Both the position numbers and the translations under genes were made by a program. The notes under the pieces are model-generated. The model was given only the letters and a program-made list of their open reading frames with translations, was not told the DNA's origin and did not search any database. From positions 268,275,930-268,339,929 of the forward strand of contig JARYHS010008074.1 in assembly GCA_031002005.1 (NCBI GenBank): a DNA stretch of 64,000 nt, given 5' to 3'. How positions within the stretch are numbered: position 1 is the first letter of the stretch; the number at the start of each line of letters is the position of its first letter. Below are positions 22,890 to 34,275 of this stretch, in pieces. The stretch comes from Vandiemenella viatica (lineage: Eukaryota > Arthropoda > Insecta > Orthoptera > Morabidae).

Positions 22890-23435
22890 ATCAAACTGCT
22901 ATTTGTTTGACGTTACAAACGTTGAAAACAATGTAAAATATCTTATTTGCAAGAGGACATGTGTATGTTGGCATTGCTTGGGGTAAAATAGCGTATATCA
23001 TTTTTTTCACCACAGTATGCAGATTTGTGATAACCCTGCTAGTCATTTGGACCTTATGACACTCTGATAGGTGTAATGTTAAGAGTGGCTCCTTTTGCTT
23101 TCAAAAAATCAAACATTAAAAACCCTTGTCAATAACAATAAAATGTCCTCCTTTTAAAAGCTCAAGGAAGCCTGATAACTCTACCATTTGAGGATCAGTT
23201 GTTGCTCCACCATATAAATGGGAACAATATAAAGCTACTCCAAACTCACTAATACCTACAAGTGCTTTGAGAGTATGAAAACCTTTGTAATGTGAGTATG
23301 TTCCTTGACCATGGTCAGGGTAACCACTACTTTGTATTGGAATCTCAGTACAATCAATAACAATGTTTTATTCTCCATCCACCTTTTTGTACATTGCTTA
23401 AAAATTTAATTCTTTGAAAGCATTATACACACAGG
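22890..23435 (-). pseudogene. DDE transposase remnant of the ISL2EU/IS4EU-like element
   Basis: The minus strand reads IDCTEIPIQSSGYPDHGQ, then YKGFHTLKALVGISEFGV, YGGATTDPQMVELSGFLELL and FIVIDKGF. This is the DDE_4-type pattern with the first Asp in IDCTE and the second in the position usually seen as ADRGF. A one-base shift follows, then MFDFLKAKGATLNITP. Near 22900 a C-terminal PLANKIFYIVFNVCN block appears after several stops. Transposases of this type cleave element ends. The first part of the protein, above 23435, is not recognisable, and AGTTAAC-rich sequence there suggests another insertion. The copy is non-functional. Confidence 0.7.
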
Positions 23436-24800
23436 TGGGAACAGTTAACCGAAAAGTTAACTTCGTTAATGGTTAATCCACTACTTAAAAAGTTAACTTC
23501 AATAATCATTAAAGCGTTACATTTTTTCAATAATACATCTACCAAATGTCATTCTGGAAATTGAGTTTTTACTGGGGTTCAGCGTTTTCCCCAGATTCTC
23601 AAATGTATCGGATTCTTCAGCATGTAGTGGAATCTTGTTGTCAACAAAAAGGATTGCAGTACATCGCTCCACATCAGCTGATGGTCATATGATGGTCCCG
23701 GTAGCTATGATACCAAACTTTTTGTTGACGTAAACTTTTATTAGCAGATTGCGATGAAAACAAATCAATCCTCCTGCTATATATATCAGAAGAAGCCACA
23801 GCACTTGAAGGCTTTGAATTATTTTTCTTTTTTTCCCAATTAGTTGGCTCCGTTTTTACTTTTTCTTCAAACAATTCATACCTATTTGGATATATGCAAA
23901 GGCTAGATATGTGTGCCTTGATTGTAGAAAGTTTAGGAAAACACAGTTTGAATGAGTAAATCAACTGTTTCAGTCTAGATTTAAGTGCAACATAAACGCA
24001 TAAATGTGGCCTAGGATTTTTAATATTCTAGTTGCTGTTGTTAGCATTGCTGCTTTCACTAACTGATTGAAGAGGTAAAGTTTCAATTATGTAATCATGT
24101 AACGAATGTCAAGATTAACTTATTTCACTAACAAATACCAAACCAGTTCCAACTAAAAAAGATAGCTTTTCAAAACCTTCTTTCTTAGTATAAAATAGCA
24201 TGGTAGCAGTAATGGCAAAAAGAACTAGGAAATAAAATTCAAATACCCGTCCGGCATTGAGATCTCGATTTAAAATGTTGTCTCAAAATGTTTCCAGGCA
24301 AACGCCAGGATGACTGCTGCAAGAAGCAGTGGCTGCATTTGTTGCTGTTCTTGTCCCGAAATCTCCTCCGTCATTAATAAGCTCAACGGCAATGAAGCGT
24401 AAAGCCATAATAATTAAGATTACCGTAGTTAAAGTATAAAACAGAAGAGTGTATGTGCGTTTTAAAGAGGAGAAATTATGTTTTAACATACTATCAATCC
24501 ATATCACCATAACTGAAATTCTTAAATGTGGAGAAAGTTCTTTCTTTGTAGTAAAAATAATGTACTTCATAGAAGGCAGATCCTTCATTCGTCCTTCACG
24601 AAACCACATTACAGCCCAATATACTTTTTATTGACATCTCAATAATATAATTTGGTTAGTTTAAAAACATTATTCGTTATTGGGTCGGTTCAGCAGTCAT
24701 AGAAATTTCTCATTCCCTTTATTTGTAGCGCTCATTGTATGTAGCATTTAACATTAATTTACAGACCGAAACGGTAGTTATAACATACTGTTATCATTTT
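23430..24800. other. Unassigned interior of the YqaJ/DDE transposon
   Basis: About 23425-23520 has alternating gttaac/gttaat blocks reminiscent of a hAT-type element end. The open frames at 23674-23964 and 24283-24609 (minus) show no recognisable domain. Nothing else is supported. Confidence 0.3.
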
Positions 24801-24823
24801 GTAAGCTATTCCAACCTAGTAGT

Positions 24824-25117
24824 CGGGGGGGGGGGGCTCAAGCCCCCCCCCCAAAAAAGCATCTAAGTCCACCCCCGACATTGTATTTTTGGAGACTTTT
24901 TTTTTTTTTTTTCTTTAGCTTTACAGGATTCGAGGCCCGAGCAGGCTATAAAGACTACCCCATGGCCTACTCAAGCCCCCCCCCCCCAAAACCAAAATCA
25001 TCTGACGGCAAGCCTTCTGAAACAAAATTCTCTCAAGTCAAGCCCCCTCCCCCAAACCAAAGTCCGCTCAAGGGCCCCCCCCCCCAAAAAAAAAAAAAAA
25101 TCCTGGATCCGCCCCTG
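24824..25117. mobile_element. hAT MITE with perfect 8-bp duplication
   Basis: The element is flanked by CTAGTAGT on both sides (24816-24823 and 25118-25125). The right terminus, TCCTGGATCCGCCCCTG, is the inverse of the CAGTGGCGGATCCAGGA end of the related MITE at 37849. The left terminus has decayed into a G-run. The interior contains long G and C runs plus poly(T) and poly(A). No coding. It belongs to the same family as 37849-38053. Confidence 0.75.
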
Positions 25118-25261
25118 CTAGTAGTATTCCTGTCAAAACAGTTAACAGTTACCAAATTTCTATTTTACATTATGTAGTCAAGATTCCAATGAAGGAAGAT
25201 GTAAATCCAACTTGGGTATCACGAGAGAGATGTCCGAAGTCAAAATGAAACGAAATTTACA

Positions 25262-25710
25262 GGCGAGTTGCGCTATAGATCTATTTCATCGTTACGCTAA
25301 AATAGATTGAAATTACTTGCTTTACGTGTCCCATATATGTATCATAGAAACCGCTGGAGTAGATAACGTATATTGGATGTCAACAAGGCAGTATGGAAAA
25401 TATTTATCGACAAGACAGGTTCATAAAATAAAAACATGCTCAAAAAGTATTTTTTTTCACTTTTGCTCCAAGTAGTACAATTACTTGACAGTAATTACAT
25501 AAAAGCTTTCATTGGAAAGCAAACCTGACCGGTAGCGTGGTTTGTTTGGTTTGCGTCCTTACGAATACGTGCGAGTTGCGGTATAGATCCATTTAATCGT
25601 TACGCTAAAATAGATTGAAATTACTTGCTTTTCGTGTCCCATATGAGTGTCATAGATACCTCTGGGGTAAATAACGTTTATTCTAAGTAAACACACGGCA
25701 GTATAGAAAA
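25262..25710. repeat. Duplicated ~140-bp segment, spacing ~307 bp
   Basis: The segment starting gcgagttgcgctatagatc at about 25262 recurs at about 25569. Both copies contain gttacgctaaaatagattga and cgtgtcccatat. It is a subterminal direct duplication near the right end of the YqaJ/DDE transposon; subterminal repeats often hold transposase sites, though that is inference here. Confidence 0.6.
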
Positions 25711-26206
25711 AGAAAAATTAACGGCTAGTGTACTTATTTCGTTTTTCCCTAACTGCGAGTTCCATTTTTTTCTTCGTGTTTTGAATTAATTGTACCTACT
25801 ACCTATTTGCTGGTGGTGGTATCTAGTGATGGAATTATGAAGTACTGAAAAAGAGTTATTCACTTGTCTAATTTGCAACCAAAGATGTTATACGTATCGT
25901 CAATGTGACGTCACTTCCTGATGCCGTGGAGTGGGGGGATTTTTCGGATCGGCATCGGGTGTACCCACAGACGCACGTCAAAACAAAGGCGCTTTATGAT
26001 AATCTTTAGAATTGCAAAATGATCAATCTGGAGAAATATTTTCAAAACAACTTATTGAAATTGGTAATGACAAAATCCCTATAGATATTTTGACTGGCTG
26101 TCTTACATTTCGTGTCAATTTTTGTCAGTTTATTGAGTCTAAAACCTGAGCTCATACAAAAGGTGTTCCAAATGTCACTCAGAATTACAGAGATAATTGA
26201 GCGAAC

Positions 26207-26230
26207 CATGGAGGAAGGAATTCCTCCATG
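26207..26230. mobile_element. 24-bp palindromic micro-insertion with perfect 8-bp duplication
   Basis: The segment has inverted arms CATGGAGGAA and TTCCTCCATG around a 4-bp centre. It is flanked by GAGCGAAC on both sides (26199-26206 and 26231-26238). Removing it plus one duplication restores the helicase reading LSEQAILAAKN across the junction, which identifies it as an insertion into the Helitron gene. The arms match those of the 30-bp insertion at 16391. Confidence 0.75.
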
Positions 26231-26319
26231 GAGCGAACAAGCTATATTAGCTGCCAAAAACACGAACGTAAATGAAATAAATTCAAAATGAAATTTCCGG
26301 TGAATTAAGGACATACAAA

Positions 26320-26930
26320 TCAGTTAATTGCGTGGCAGTTCTATCATTACCGTGGCTCCAAAATTTTGTAGAACTCGACGAAAAAAATTGAAAATAAAGA
26401 ATAAAATGTTTTGATATCTCGCTTGGTTTTCGAGATATAGCATGTTAAAAATCAGTCATAGGTATAGTTCCTTCTGCTTTTGGTGTTTTAACTTTTGGTC
26501 CAGGCCGTATTTCAATCTATCAACAATCACTAGGAAGAAAATAAAACCTATAGTGCATTTCCACCGTGTAGATATGGTGGTTTTGGTGGGAAAAAAAATC
26601 TGGTTCAGGCCGGATCTCACCCTAATCTCCTCACTTTTGAGTTACAATATCTCGAAAACTAAGCGAGTTACCAGAAAACTTTATTCTTTATTTTCCATTT
26701 ATCTCGTCGAGTTACTTACGAATTAATCACCAAATTTGGGTATGCCAAAATTTTTCTTCTGGTCCAGGCCGTATTTCAATCTAATTACGTCAATTTTGAG
26801 ATATGATATCTCGAGAACTAAGCGAGATATCAAAAAACTTTATTCTTTACTTTCAATTTGTCTTGTCGAGAATTCATCATCAGATTTTGGCGCCACGGTA
26901 ATGATAGAATCCCCAATTGCGCAACTAACC
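26320..26930. mobile_element. Long-TIR MITE inserted in Helitron helicase
   Basis: Inverted ends share TTCTATCATTACCGTGG (26340-26356) and its complement at about 26895-26911, with weaker similarity outward. Inverted similarity continues inward (AATAAAG..TTGATATCTCGCTTAG). The right side carries a partial internal duplication of the aaactaagcgag..actttattcttta block at about 26655-26700 and 26815-26850. No coding is believable; open frames here are accidental. Superfamily unknown. Confidence 0.65.
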
Positions 26931-27589
26931 AAGGTGATGTCATCAACTATCCACCAGAATTTTTTAACTCACTGGATTTGCCAGGATTGCTGCCTCATAA
27001 TCTTCAATTAAAAGTAGGATCAGTGGTCATAATGTTGCGAAATATCAACCAACTGCGTCTTTGTAATGGCACACGACTAGCAGTGAAAAAATTACTGAAC
27101 AATGTGATCAAAGCAACCATTCCAAATGTAAAATATAAGGGAGAAGTTGTGTTGATACCTCGCATTTCAATTGTACCAACTGACGTACCATTTGAATTTA
27201 AACGACTGCAATTCCCAATGTGGCTTGATTTCGCTATGACCATAAATAAATCCCAGGGTGAGTTGTTGAGTGTTTGCGGCGTTAATTTTGAAATCCCATG
27301 CTTCTCTCATGGACAGTTGTATGTTGCCTGCTCCCACGTTGGAAAACCGTCATCTTTATTTGTTTACGCGCCACGTAACCAAACAAAAAATGTTGTGTAC
27401 CATAAACCATTACAATATAAATATCATCATATTATTACTAACGTCTTGCAGTGTACGAAATAGAAAACTTTTTTTTGTAAATAATCGTTGTTTATTATTG
27501 AGACATTAAATCAATAAATAAAGTGATCACTCTGAAATACGTATTATTTATTTAATTTTCTATTGGACTACATTAGGACAATAACTTTT

Positions 27590-27618
27590 GACAGACAGAA
27601 GTCTGTCGAGGCAGCTAG
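27590..27618 (+). other. Helitron 3' terminus
   Basis: A perfect 7-bp stem (GACAGAC/GTCTGTC) with an AGAA loop at 27590-27607 is followed after 7 bases by CTAG, then T. This is the hairpin plus CTRR terminus that ends Helitrons, 124 bp after the helicase stop codon. It fixes the right boundary of the Helitron. Confidence 0.85.
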
Positions 27619-27619
27619 T

Positions 27620-28920
27620 TTATAATATTTAGTTTATAATGTTAATATAGATACACAACACACATATAAAAATGATAATACACGAAAAATTCAACAAACT
27701 CGGTTATTTCGTGAACATAAACACATATGACGTGGTATAAACTGTAGCATAAAGAAACCGAAACACAATGCCATCTACAGGATGGTTACCCAACCTAGGA
27801 AACGAGATTTTTAGAAATTTGATTGCAAGTCTTGTACAGCAGCTAGCGAGCTGATCAATACCTCTTTGAAAAGTTGAAAATACAACCCAAAACTAAAATT
27901 TAGTACATCACGTATAAATTCATCTTTAAGCTATGGGAGGCAGTTCTACGTCACAACAGGTTTTCATTTTTTATGGCCACACTAGTGAGTTTACATAAAA
28001 ATTTACAAGGAAGTAAATTATTTGTTAGAAATTTCTCTAATCCCTATAAAAATTTCAGAACTCTGCATTATATCTTTTAGTGAACCATGTTTCGGGGCGG
28101 TAGCCTACAGTGGGAGAAGTGCCAGGGCCACATAGGGAGTGAGTGCCAGGGTGCACACCAGTCTCATGGAAAAAGGGAAGGCATATGGACATGTCGCACT
28201 CGCTTAGCCCGGCAGTGCGAACAGTGGAAGTAGTACGGGAAGAAACTGATGGGTTTTTGGTTTCGAGCGATTCACTTTGAATAACAACAATGTAACATTT
28301 GGAAATTTAATTAGGGGTATTTGGTTGGTCTGTCTTTCTTCCTAACCAGCATTCTTTTGGAAATGAGTGTCTGATCACCAATCGGCTGTAATAGTGAATT
28401 TTTATTTCAAGAATATAGTGACTTTTAATTTTTGGAAACTTGAACAATGTTTTTATTTTTGTAGTTACAACCTAACCTTTCCTTTCTTGAGGTCAAATTA
28501 AGAAAGTGGTGACCACCGTTAAATTACAGTTCATTTATCCAAGGTACTTTTCACAATTTAACAGTTTGAATTTCAGCAGATTTAATCTCGGCATTGGAAG
28601 TGTGAGTTAAGGTGAGGTGATAAACCAATACAATCCCGCTGTCGATTTAGTCCCTTACATAAATGATACCGATCTGTTTTAGCTTTAAAAAAACCTTAAT
28701 TTCTATACCGTAGTTTAACTGAATTGCTATAAACTTTACTCACTGTATTTCTACAAATGGTAGAATGCATAAATTATATTACATTACAAACCATAGATTA
28801 TTATCCATTTACCACAATAAGTGTGGTCATGAAAAGGAAAGCAACCCTTTCTTATTCTGCCACAAAAATGTTTTATAGTTTATCTGATGCTACTGAGACC
28901 TATGTCTAAATGTAAGACAC
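27620..28920. other. No feature recognised
   Basis: About 1.3 kb of moderately AT-rich DNA following the Helitron end, with no supported ORF, RNA or repeat boundary. About 28090-28240 is noticeably more GC-rich than its surroundings, but I could not assign it. Confidence 0.35.
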
Positions 28921-28926
28921 TTATAC

Positions 28927-29085
28927 CTTTGTTTTCTCCTTATGGGTTTCAAGCCTCTGAATGAAGACGAGTATCGTTTGATGGCTGATTTTGGTTCATA
29001 TCTGCTTTCTAAAACAGCAGTTGGTGCTGTCATCATAGTACTTGAGGAAAGAAATTCAGGTGAATCATAATTTACATTTTCCATG
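28927..29085 (-). other. Exon-like segment of a possible host gene
   Basis: On the minus strand a pyrimidine-rich stretch ending ttaatttcag precedes an open 159-base segment. The segment starts CATGGAAAATG and ends CAAAG, followed by a strong donor GTATAAGT. It can encode MENVNYDSPEFLSSSTMM and, after a short gap, SRYEPKSAIKRYSS and RGLKPIRRKQR, a composition more like a real protein than the AT-rich chance ORFs nearby. The length is a multiple of three. No family is recognised, no partner exon was found, and a transposon-derived or accidental origin is possible. Confidence 0.3.
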
Positions 29086-29089
29086 CTGA

Positions 29090-30100
29090 AATTAAAAAAA
29101 AAAATATATTTAAAACAAAAACAAAAATTCACCTTCACTTTAACACAAATACCTTTAATAGTCCAATCAAAAATCTTATGATAAGCAGGCAGAATGTTAA
29201 CAGTGATTTCGTTAAATGGCAAACATAATCAAAGAATAGCAATCAACTACAAGGTCACATGGACCTGAATAAGGATAGCAAGAGAAACCTGATCGCTTGT
29301 CAAAACTGAAGATGGTGAAACTGCAATTACATAACATATGACAAATGCAATAAAAAACATTTAAAGTCATGTAAAGGAACAATGTCCTAGGCATGCAGAA
29401 AAGCTTACAATGGTATCGCATAGTCAATGAAAGCAGAAATGTATACATATGTACATAAAGTATGGATGATACAACATAATCATAACCATAAAGAGGATCT
29501 AATAATCATTGTAATAAAAGTTTTGAGCTTCTAAATCATCTAAAAGTAGGATATTAAACATTTTAAGTGTGAAAATAGGAAGACTAAGTAAAATGAGTTA
29601 AACTGAGGGGGAAAAAAAACAGTAAATAAAGAGAAAAAGAAAAACTAATATAATTTTTAATAGAAAGTTTTTTAAAAAAAACAGAACATATTAATGATTT
29701 TCCACAGTAAATGTGGAGCACAATATGAAAAGAAACAAGCATAATTTTCATAATACATCATGGTATAAAACGAAATAACATTTAAATGAAAACAAGAAAC
29801 TCAGGGAATAAAATGATTACCATAGTAGATTTGATAATTCAGAAATAAGGGTAGTTTAATTGAAATTTAGATCAGAAGTATGTGAAGCAAGAAAACAGTC
29901 CCTTCATTAACTAACAAGTCCACTTAATCCCAAAACAAATCCTTAACCCCACAGTAACTTAGGAAGCATTGAAAATTAGAAAATAAAATAGGAAAAAACA
30001 TTACAATTGATTTTAAGATGATATAACTTAGATTTCTGAGTCAAATGGCTCAAGATAAAGATTCATGTCAGTTGTTTATTTTTTTATTTTGATATAATTG
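29090..30100. other. No feature recognised
   Basis: About 1 kb, purine-rich on the plus strand, without supported coding or repeat structure. Confidence 0.35.
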
Positions 30101-30104
30101 TGAC

Positions 30105-30190
30105 AGAGTGGAAGGTCTGGTGGCAATCTCCCTACACACCCATCTTTCCCCTTTCCTCTTCCCACATACTTTTGCCCTCTACTAATCATC
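30105..30190 (-). repeat. CR1-like LINE 3' end, very short copy
   Basis: It carries the same extreme 3' block as at 20150 (ccctacacacccatctttcc and ttttgccctctactaat), truncated after about 85 bp. It lies just outside the satellite array. Confidence 0.5.
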
Positions 30191-31312
30191 ATATATATTA
30201 TTTTTATACGGTGTTGTTTTTTTTTCTTCTCACAAGCCATTATCTACCTTCATACTCAACCGAAATCAATGAATGAGGTGTCATTTTAAAGCTGATGGTC
30301 TCCAATTTGATGTCATCATATTTTAAGAATGGAATTTTTTCGGAATTCGGCCCCTACAGGACAAAAATGTAAATATTTCTATAATGCTGTTTTTTGTGTT
30401 ATAAGTCTTTTATCTAACTGGATACCTATCTGAAAACGTTTATTGAACTATCATTTCAAGAGTAAGCCTTTCCGCCATGGTCTCATTATGTTTTAAAATA
30501 GATATTTTTCATAATTTGACACTTAAAGGGCAAAAATGTCAATATTTTTAAAATGCGTTTTTTGTCTCGAGCCATTTATCTCCCTAGAGATCGATAAATA
30601 AAGTATGATTATGAGAAGTAATGTTTCAGCTTTGGTGACATTATAAATTTAGAAAGAAAGTTGTTGGAATTCAACCCTTAAAGGGAAAAAGTATCAATGG
30701 TTCTACAACTCATTTTTGTGTCTTGAGCCGTTTATCTCCATTACTATCTAAGCGAAATAGATAAGTGAGGTATCATTCTAAAGATTAAGATCTCTATTCT
30801 ACTGTGGTCACATTATATTTTTCTGAATTGAACCATTTAAGGGCAAAAATATCAGTACCCGTATTCCTAAAATGCATTTTTTATGTCTCAAGCCATGTAT
30901 CTTCATGGATATACAATACAATACAATACATTCATTTTCCATTGATCCCAATATAAGAGACTGGCTCTGTGGGATGAGGAAAGTTGTCAATTTACAGATA
31001 AACAGTTGCATAACAAAATAATAAGTACACCACTAGATGTACAGTCATAGTATACATGATACATTAAACACTTCCATTACAAAATAATACATACACCAGA
31101 AGATAGTACAGTCATAGGATATATGGTACATTTAAAAAAAAAAAAAAAAAAAAATTACAAAATAATACATACACCACAAGATGTACAGTCGTAACATATA
31201 TGGTACTGTAAACAATTACGTAACAAATTAAATGCATACACCAGGAGATGTACAGTCATAGCATACATGGTAAATTAATTATTTGAACTATATTTACACA
31301 AGATACTGGCAG

Positions 31313-34200
31313 TTATTTTTTAGATACCTTAGAAATAAATTCTTCGACAGAGTAGAAGGAGTTGTCAATTAAAAATTCTTTCAATTTTTTCCTGAATTTA
31401 TTCTTATCATCTACTAGACATTTAATATGTGTTGGGAGCATATTGAAGATATGTATCCCTGAATATCGGACCCCTTTTTGAACAAATGACAATGACTTGT
31501 AAGTCTTGTGAAGATCATTTTTACTTCTAGTGCCATAATTGTGTATTTTACTATTTGTTTCAAACAAAGTATAATTTGTGACTACAAAGGACATTAATGT
31601 GTATATATACTCAGATGCTAATGTTAAAATCCCTAACTTCTTGAACAGCTCTCTACATGAAGTTCTATTGCTAACCCCACACATAATTCTTATTACACGC
31701 TTTTGGGCTCTGAACACTTTGTCTCTACTGGGTAGAATTGCCCCAGAATATTATTCCATATGACAATAAGGAGTGAAAATAAGCAAAATTAACTAGCTGC
31801 CTCATACGGAGATCACCTAACGCTGAAATTGTATGAATTGCAAATGTGGCTGCTCCCAATCGCTTTAGTAAGTCAGGAAACATGTACTTTCCAATTTAAA
31901 TTATGATCAATATACAAACCTAGAAATTTCACACAATCTACCTCTTGAATGGAATGGGCTGCAAATTTTAAGTCTATGTCAGGTGTTAATCTGTGTGATG
32001 TACTGATTGCATATACTGAGTTTTATCAAAGTTTAAAGACAAGCCATTAGCTGTAAACCATTTATTAATCAGTTCAAAGACATAATTTGAAATATATTCT
32101 GTAGATAAATCTAGAGTGTTTTTAATTCCTATGTTTGTGTCATCTGCAAATTGGACAAATTTTGAGTTTTAAGATGAAACACAGGGTAGATCATTTATAT
32201 ATATTAAAAACAATAGTGGCCCCAATATAGAACCCTGAGGTACTCCACATCTGATTAATTTCCACTCAGAAAACAGTGGACCTCTTAAGGCAGCCTTAAA
32301 ATTCTCCATTGACACTTTCTGTTTTCTATTTAGAAGGTAAGAACTAAGCCATTTATTAACAATGCCATCTATACCATAATACTTAAGTTTCTGTATCAGA
32401 ATTTTATGATCTACACAGTCAAATGCTTTAGATAAGTCACAAAAAATTCCCACAGGAATTAATTTATCATTTATTCCTTCTAAAATATTGTCAGTGAATG
32501 CAAATATAGCTTGTTCTGTTGAATGACCCTTTTGAAAACCAAATTGTGATTTAGTTAGAATATTATTATTTTTTAGATGTTCATAAACTCTATTGTACAT
32601 TGCTTTCTCAAAAACTTTGGAGAAGGCTGTTAGTAATGAAATTGGTCGGTAATTCGATACGGGATGCCTTATCTCCCTTTTTATAGAGTGGTTTAACTAC
32701 AGCATACTTAAGCCTTTCTGGAAAAGTACCCTCAAGTAAAGATATATTAGAATAGATAACTTAGTATATTACTTAATTCTGTGGAGCACAATTTAATTAA
32801 TCTGCTGGAAATCCCATCATAACCACTTGAGTATTTGCTCTTAAGGGATTTGATAATTTTTCTTATTTCTTCTGGAGTAGCTAATTTTATAGACATAGAG
32901 TTAAATTTTTCTTGGAAGCCTTTTTTGACAAAATCCATACTGTGTGTCACTGAGCTATTAGCAGTCAACTTATCAGCAACAGATAAAAAATGTTTATTAA
33001 AATTATCAGCAATTGAGAAATTAGATTCTACTGAATTTTCTTTGACAAAAATATCATTACTTGTTTGATTACTCTTTCCTGTTTCCTTTTTTACAATGTC
33101 CCATATTGTTTTAATTTTATTTTCAGAATCATGAATTTTATGTTTGTAGTACATACTTTTAGATTCTTTAATAACCTTTTTCAGTATTTTGCAGTACTGT
33201 TTGTAATGTGTTTTAACATTAGCATTCTCACTGTTCCTAGAGGCAATATACAACTTCCTTTTATTAATGCATGATGTTCTAATGCCAATAGTTATCCAAG
33301 GCTTTTGTTCTTTTTGAGAAGCACGACACTTTTCAAGGGGAAGCAACTTTCAAAGAAATTTAATACAATGTTACTAAAAATGTTGTATTTTTCATCCATA
33401 CCTTGAGCACTGTATACCTGTTCCCAGTTTGTGGTATTCAGGCACTTTCTAAAACAAGTAACTGACTCATCATTTATTACACGCTGAAGTTTAAAGACAT
33501 TACTCTTAGTGCTAGTTCCTATTGCAAGTGTTGATGGTTAATAACTGGGCATCGTGATCCGAAAGTCCATTGATGGATGGCTTGATGGTATAACTGAATT
33601 TTGAGGTATCTAGGAAAACATTGTCTATAGCTGAGTGACTATTATTCATTATTCTAGTTGGAAAATTAACTACCTGAGTTAAATTGAATGAACTGACTAA
33701 TGATTCTAACATGACTTTACAGGGTAAGTTATTTAGAAAATCTACATTAAAATCACCACATACTACTATGTTGACTTCTTTTCTGCTTAAAAATGTTAAT
33801 AAGAGTTCAAACATGGTTCATAAAAAGAGAAAAGTTTCCCGATGGTGCTCTATATACTGTTACTATTATGAAAATTTCATTACTGAATCTTAGCTGTGTA
33901 GCACAGGCTTCAAAATGTTGGTCAACACAATATTTGCTAATACTTATATCCTCAAAACTATAACTATTTCTAACAGTAAGTGACAACTCCTCCTTTCTCC
34001 AAGTTCGTTCTACAATAATGAGAAGCTAAATTAAAATCAGTTACATTTGACATACCTATTCCTGCAGTTATATGGTGTTCAGACAAGCATAAAACATCAA
34101 TTCTACTGATATCATTTAATTCATTTATGTGGACTAGCAATTCATCAACTTTATTTGTTAACCCTCTGATATTCTGATGTAATAAATTAATCCCTACACA
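31313..34200 (-). pseudogene. LINE ORF2: endonuclease + reverse transcriptase, frameshifted
   Basis: From the 5' side, the endonuclease begins NKVDELLVHINELNDI, then LCLSEHHITAG (catalytic Glu), VVCGDFNVDFLNN and LSDHDAQLL (Asp/His) near 33530. The linker and finger region are at 33346-32747. RT blocks: FGFQKGHSTEQA, GIFCDLSKAFDCVDHKIL (motif A Asp), IRCGVPQGSILGPLLF, then QFADDTNIGI just below 32160 after a stop. The C-terminal thumb (31717-31313) has RNRTSCRELFKKLGI-type sequence (here SNRTSCRELFKKLGIL) and IHNYGTRSKNDL. The enzyme would nick DNA and copy LINE RNA at the target. It is most similar in style to Daphne/Crack/L2 elements, clearly different from the CR1 RTs elsewhere in this window. 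Confidence 0.75.
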
Positions 34201-34275
34201 ATTTTTAATTTTGGTATCTGAAAACTCATTATTGTTTAAACTAATTTCTTTTAAAACTCTCTGCCTAATACATGA

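Larger units (their letters stand above)
17186..25978. mobile_element. Large DNA transposon with YqaJ nuclease and DDE transposase (ISL2EU/IS4EU-like)
   Basis: The ends are inverted copies: GTCTGTGGGTACACCC at about 17191 and its reverse complement ending at about 25973. Similarity continues inward (AAATCCCCCCAC, GGAAGTGACGTC). AAAACAAAG lies just outside both ends (about 17177-17185 and 25979-25987), a probable 9-bp duplication, though that motif also recurs in the Helitron. Inside are a plus-strand YqaJ-type nuclease remnant and a minus-strand DDE transposase remnant, converging. From memory, this two-gene makeup is that of ISL2EU-like elements, but the duplication length does not match what I recall for them. 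Much of the 8.8 kb is later insertions: CR1 copies, a hAT MITE and a ~307-bp duplication. Confidence 0.6.
26010..27466 (+). pseudogene. Helitron Pif1-type helicase, C-terminal remnant
   Basis: It starts in ELQNDQSGEIFSKQL followed by GNDKIPID near 26010-26090, then VFQMSLRIT and AILAAKNTNVNEI near 26160-26290. It resumes after a MITE insertion at 26945 with NYPPEFFNSLDLPGLLPHN, VGSVVIMLRNINQLRLCNGT, FAMTINKSQGELLSVCGV and SHGQLYVACSHVGKPSSL. These are the late Pif1-superfamily motifs of Helitron helicases, which unwind DNA during rolling-circle transposition. The conserved Arg in the final motif (usually SRV) is His here. A 24-bp insertion at 26207 shifts the frame. The Rep nuclease and the earlier helicase motifs are absent. 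Confidence 0.85.

Noticed and set aside
26442..27011. Open frames of 91-94 codons within the helicase region
   Set aside because: They lie in the long-TIR MITE and follow its inverted repeats; no domain is visible, and the real helicase frame is a different one.
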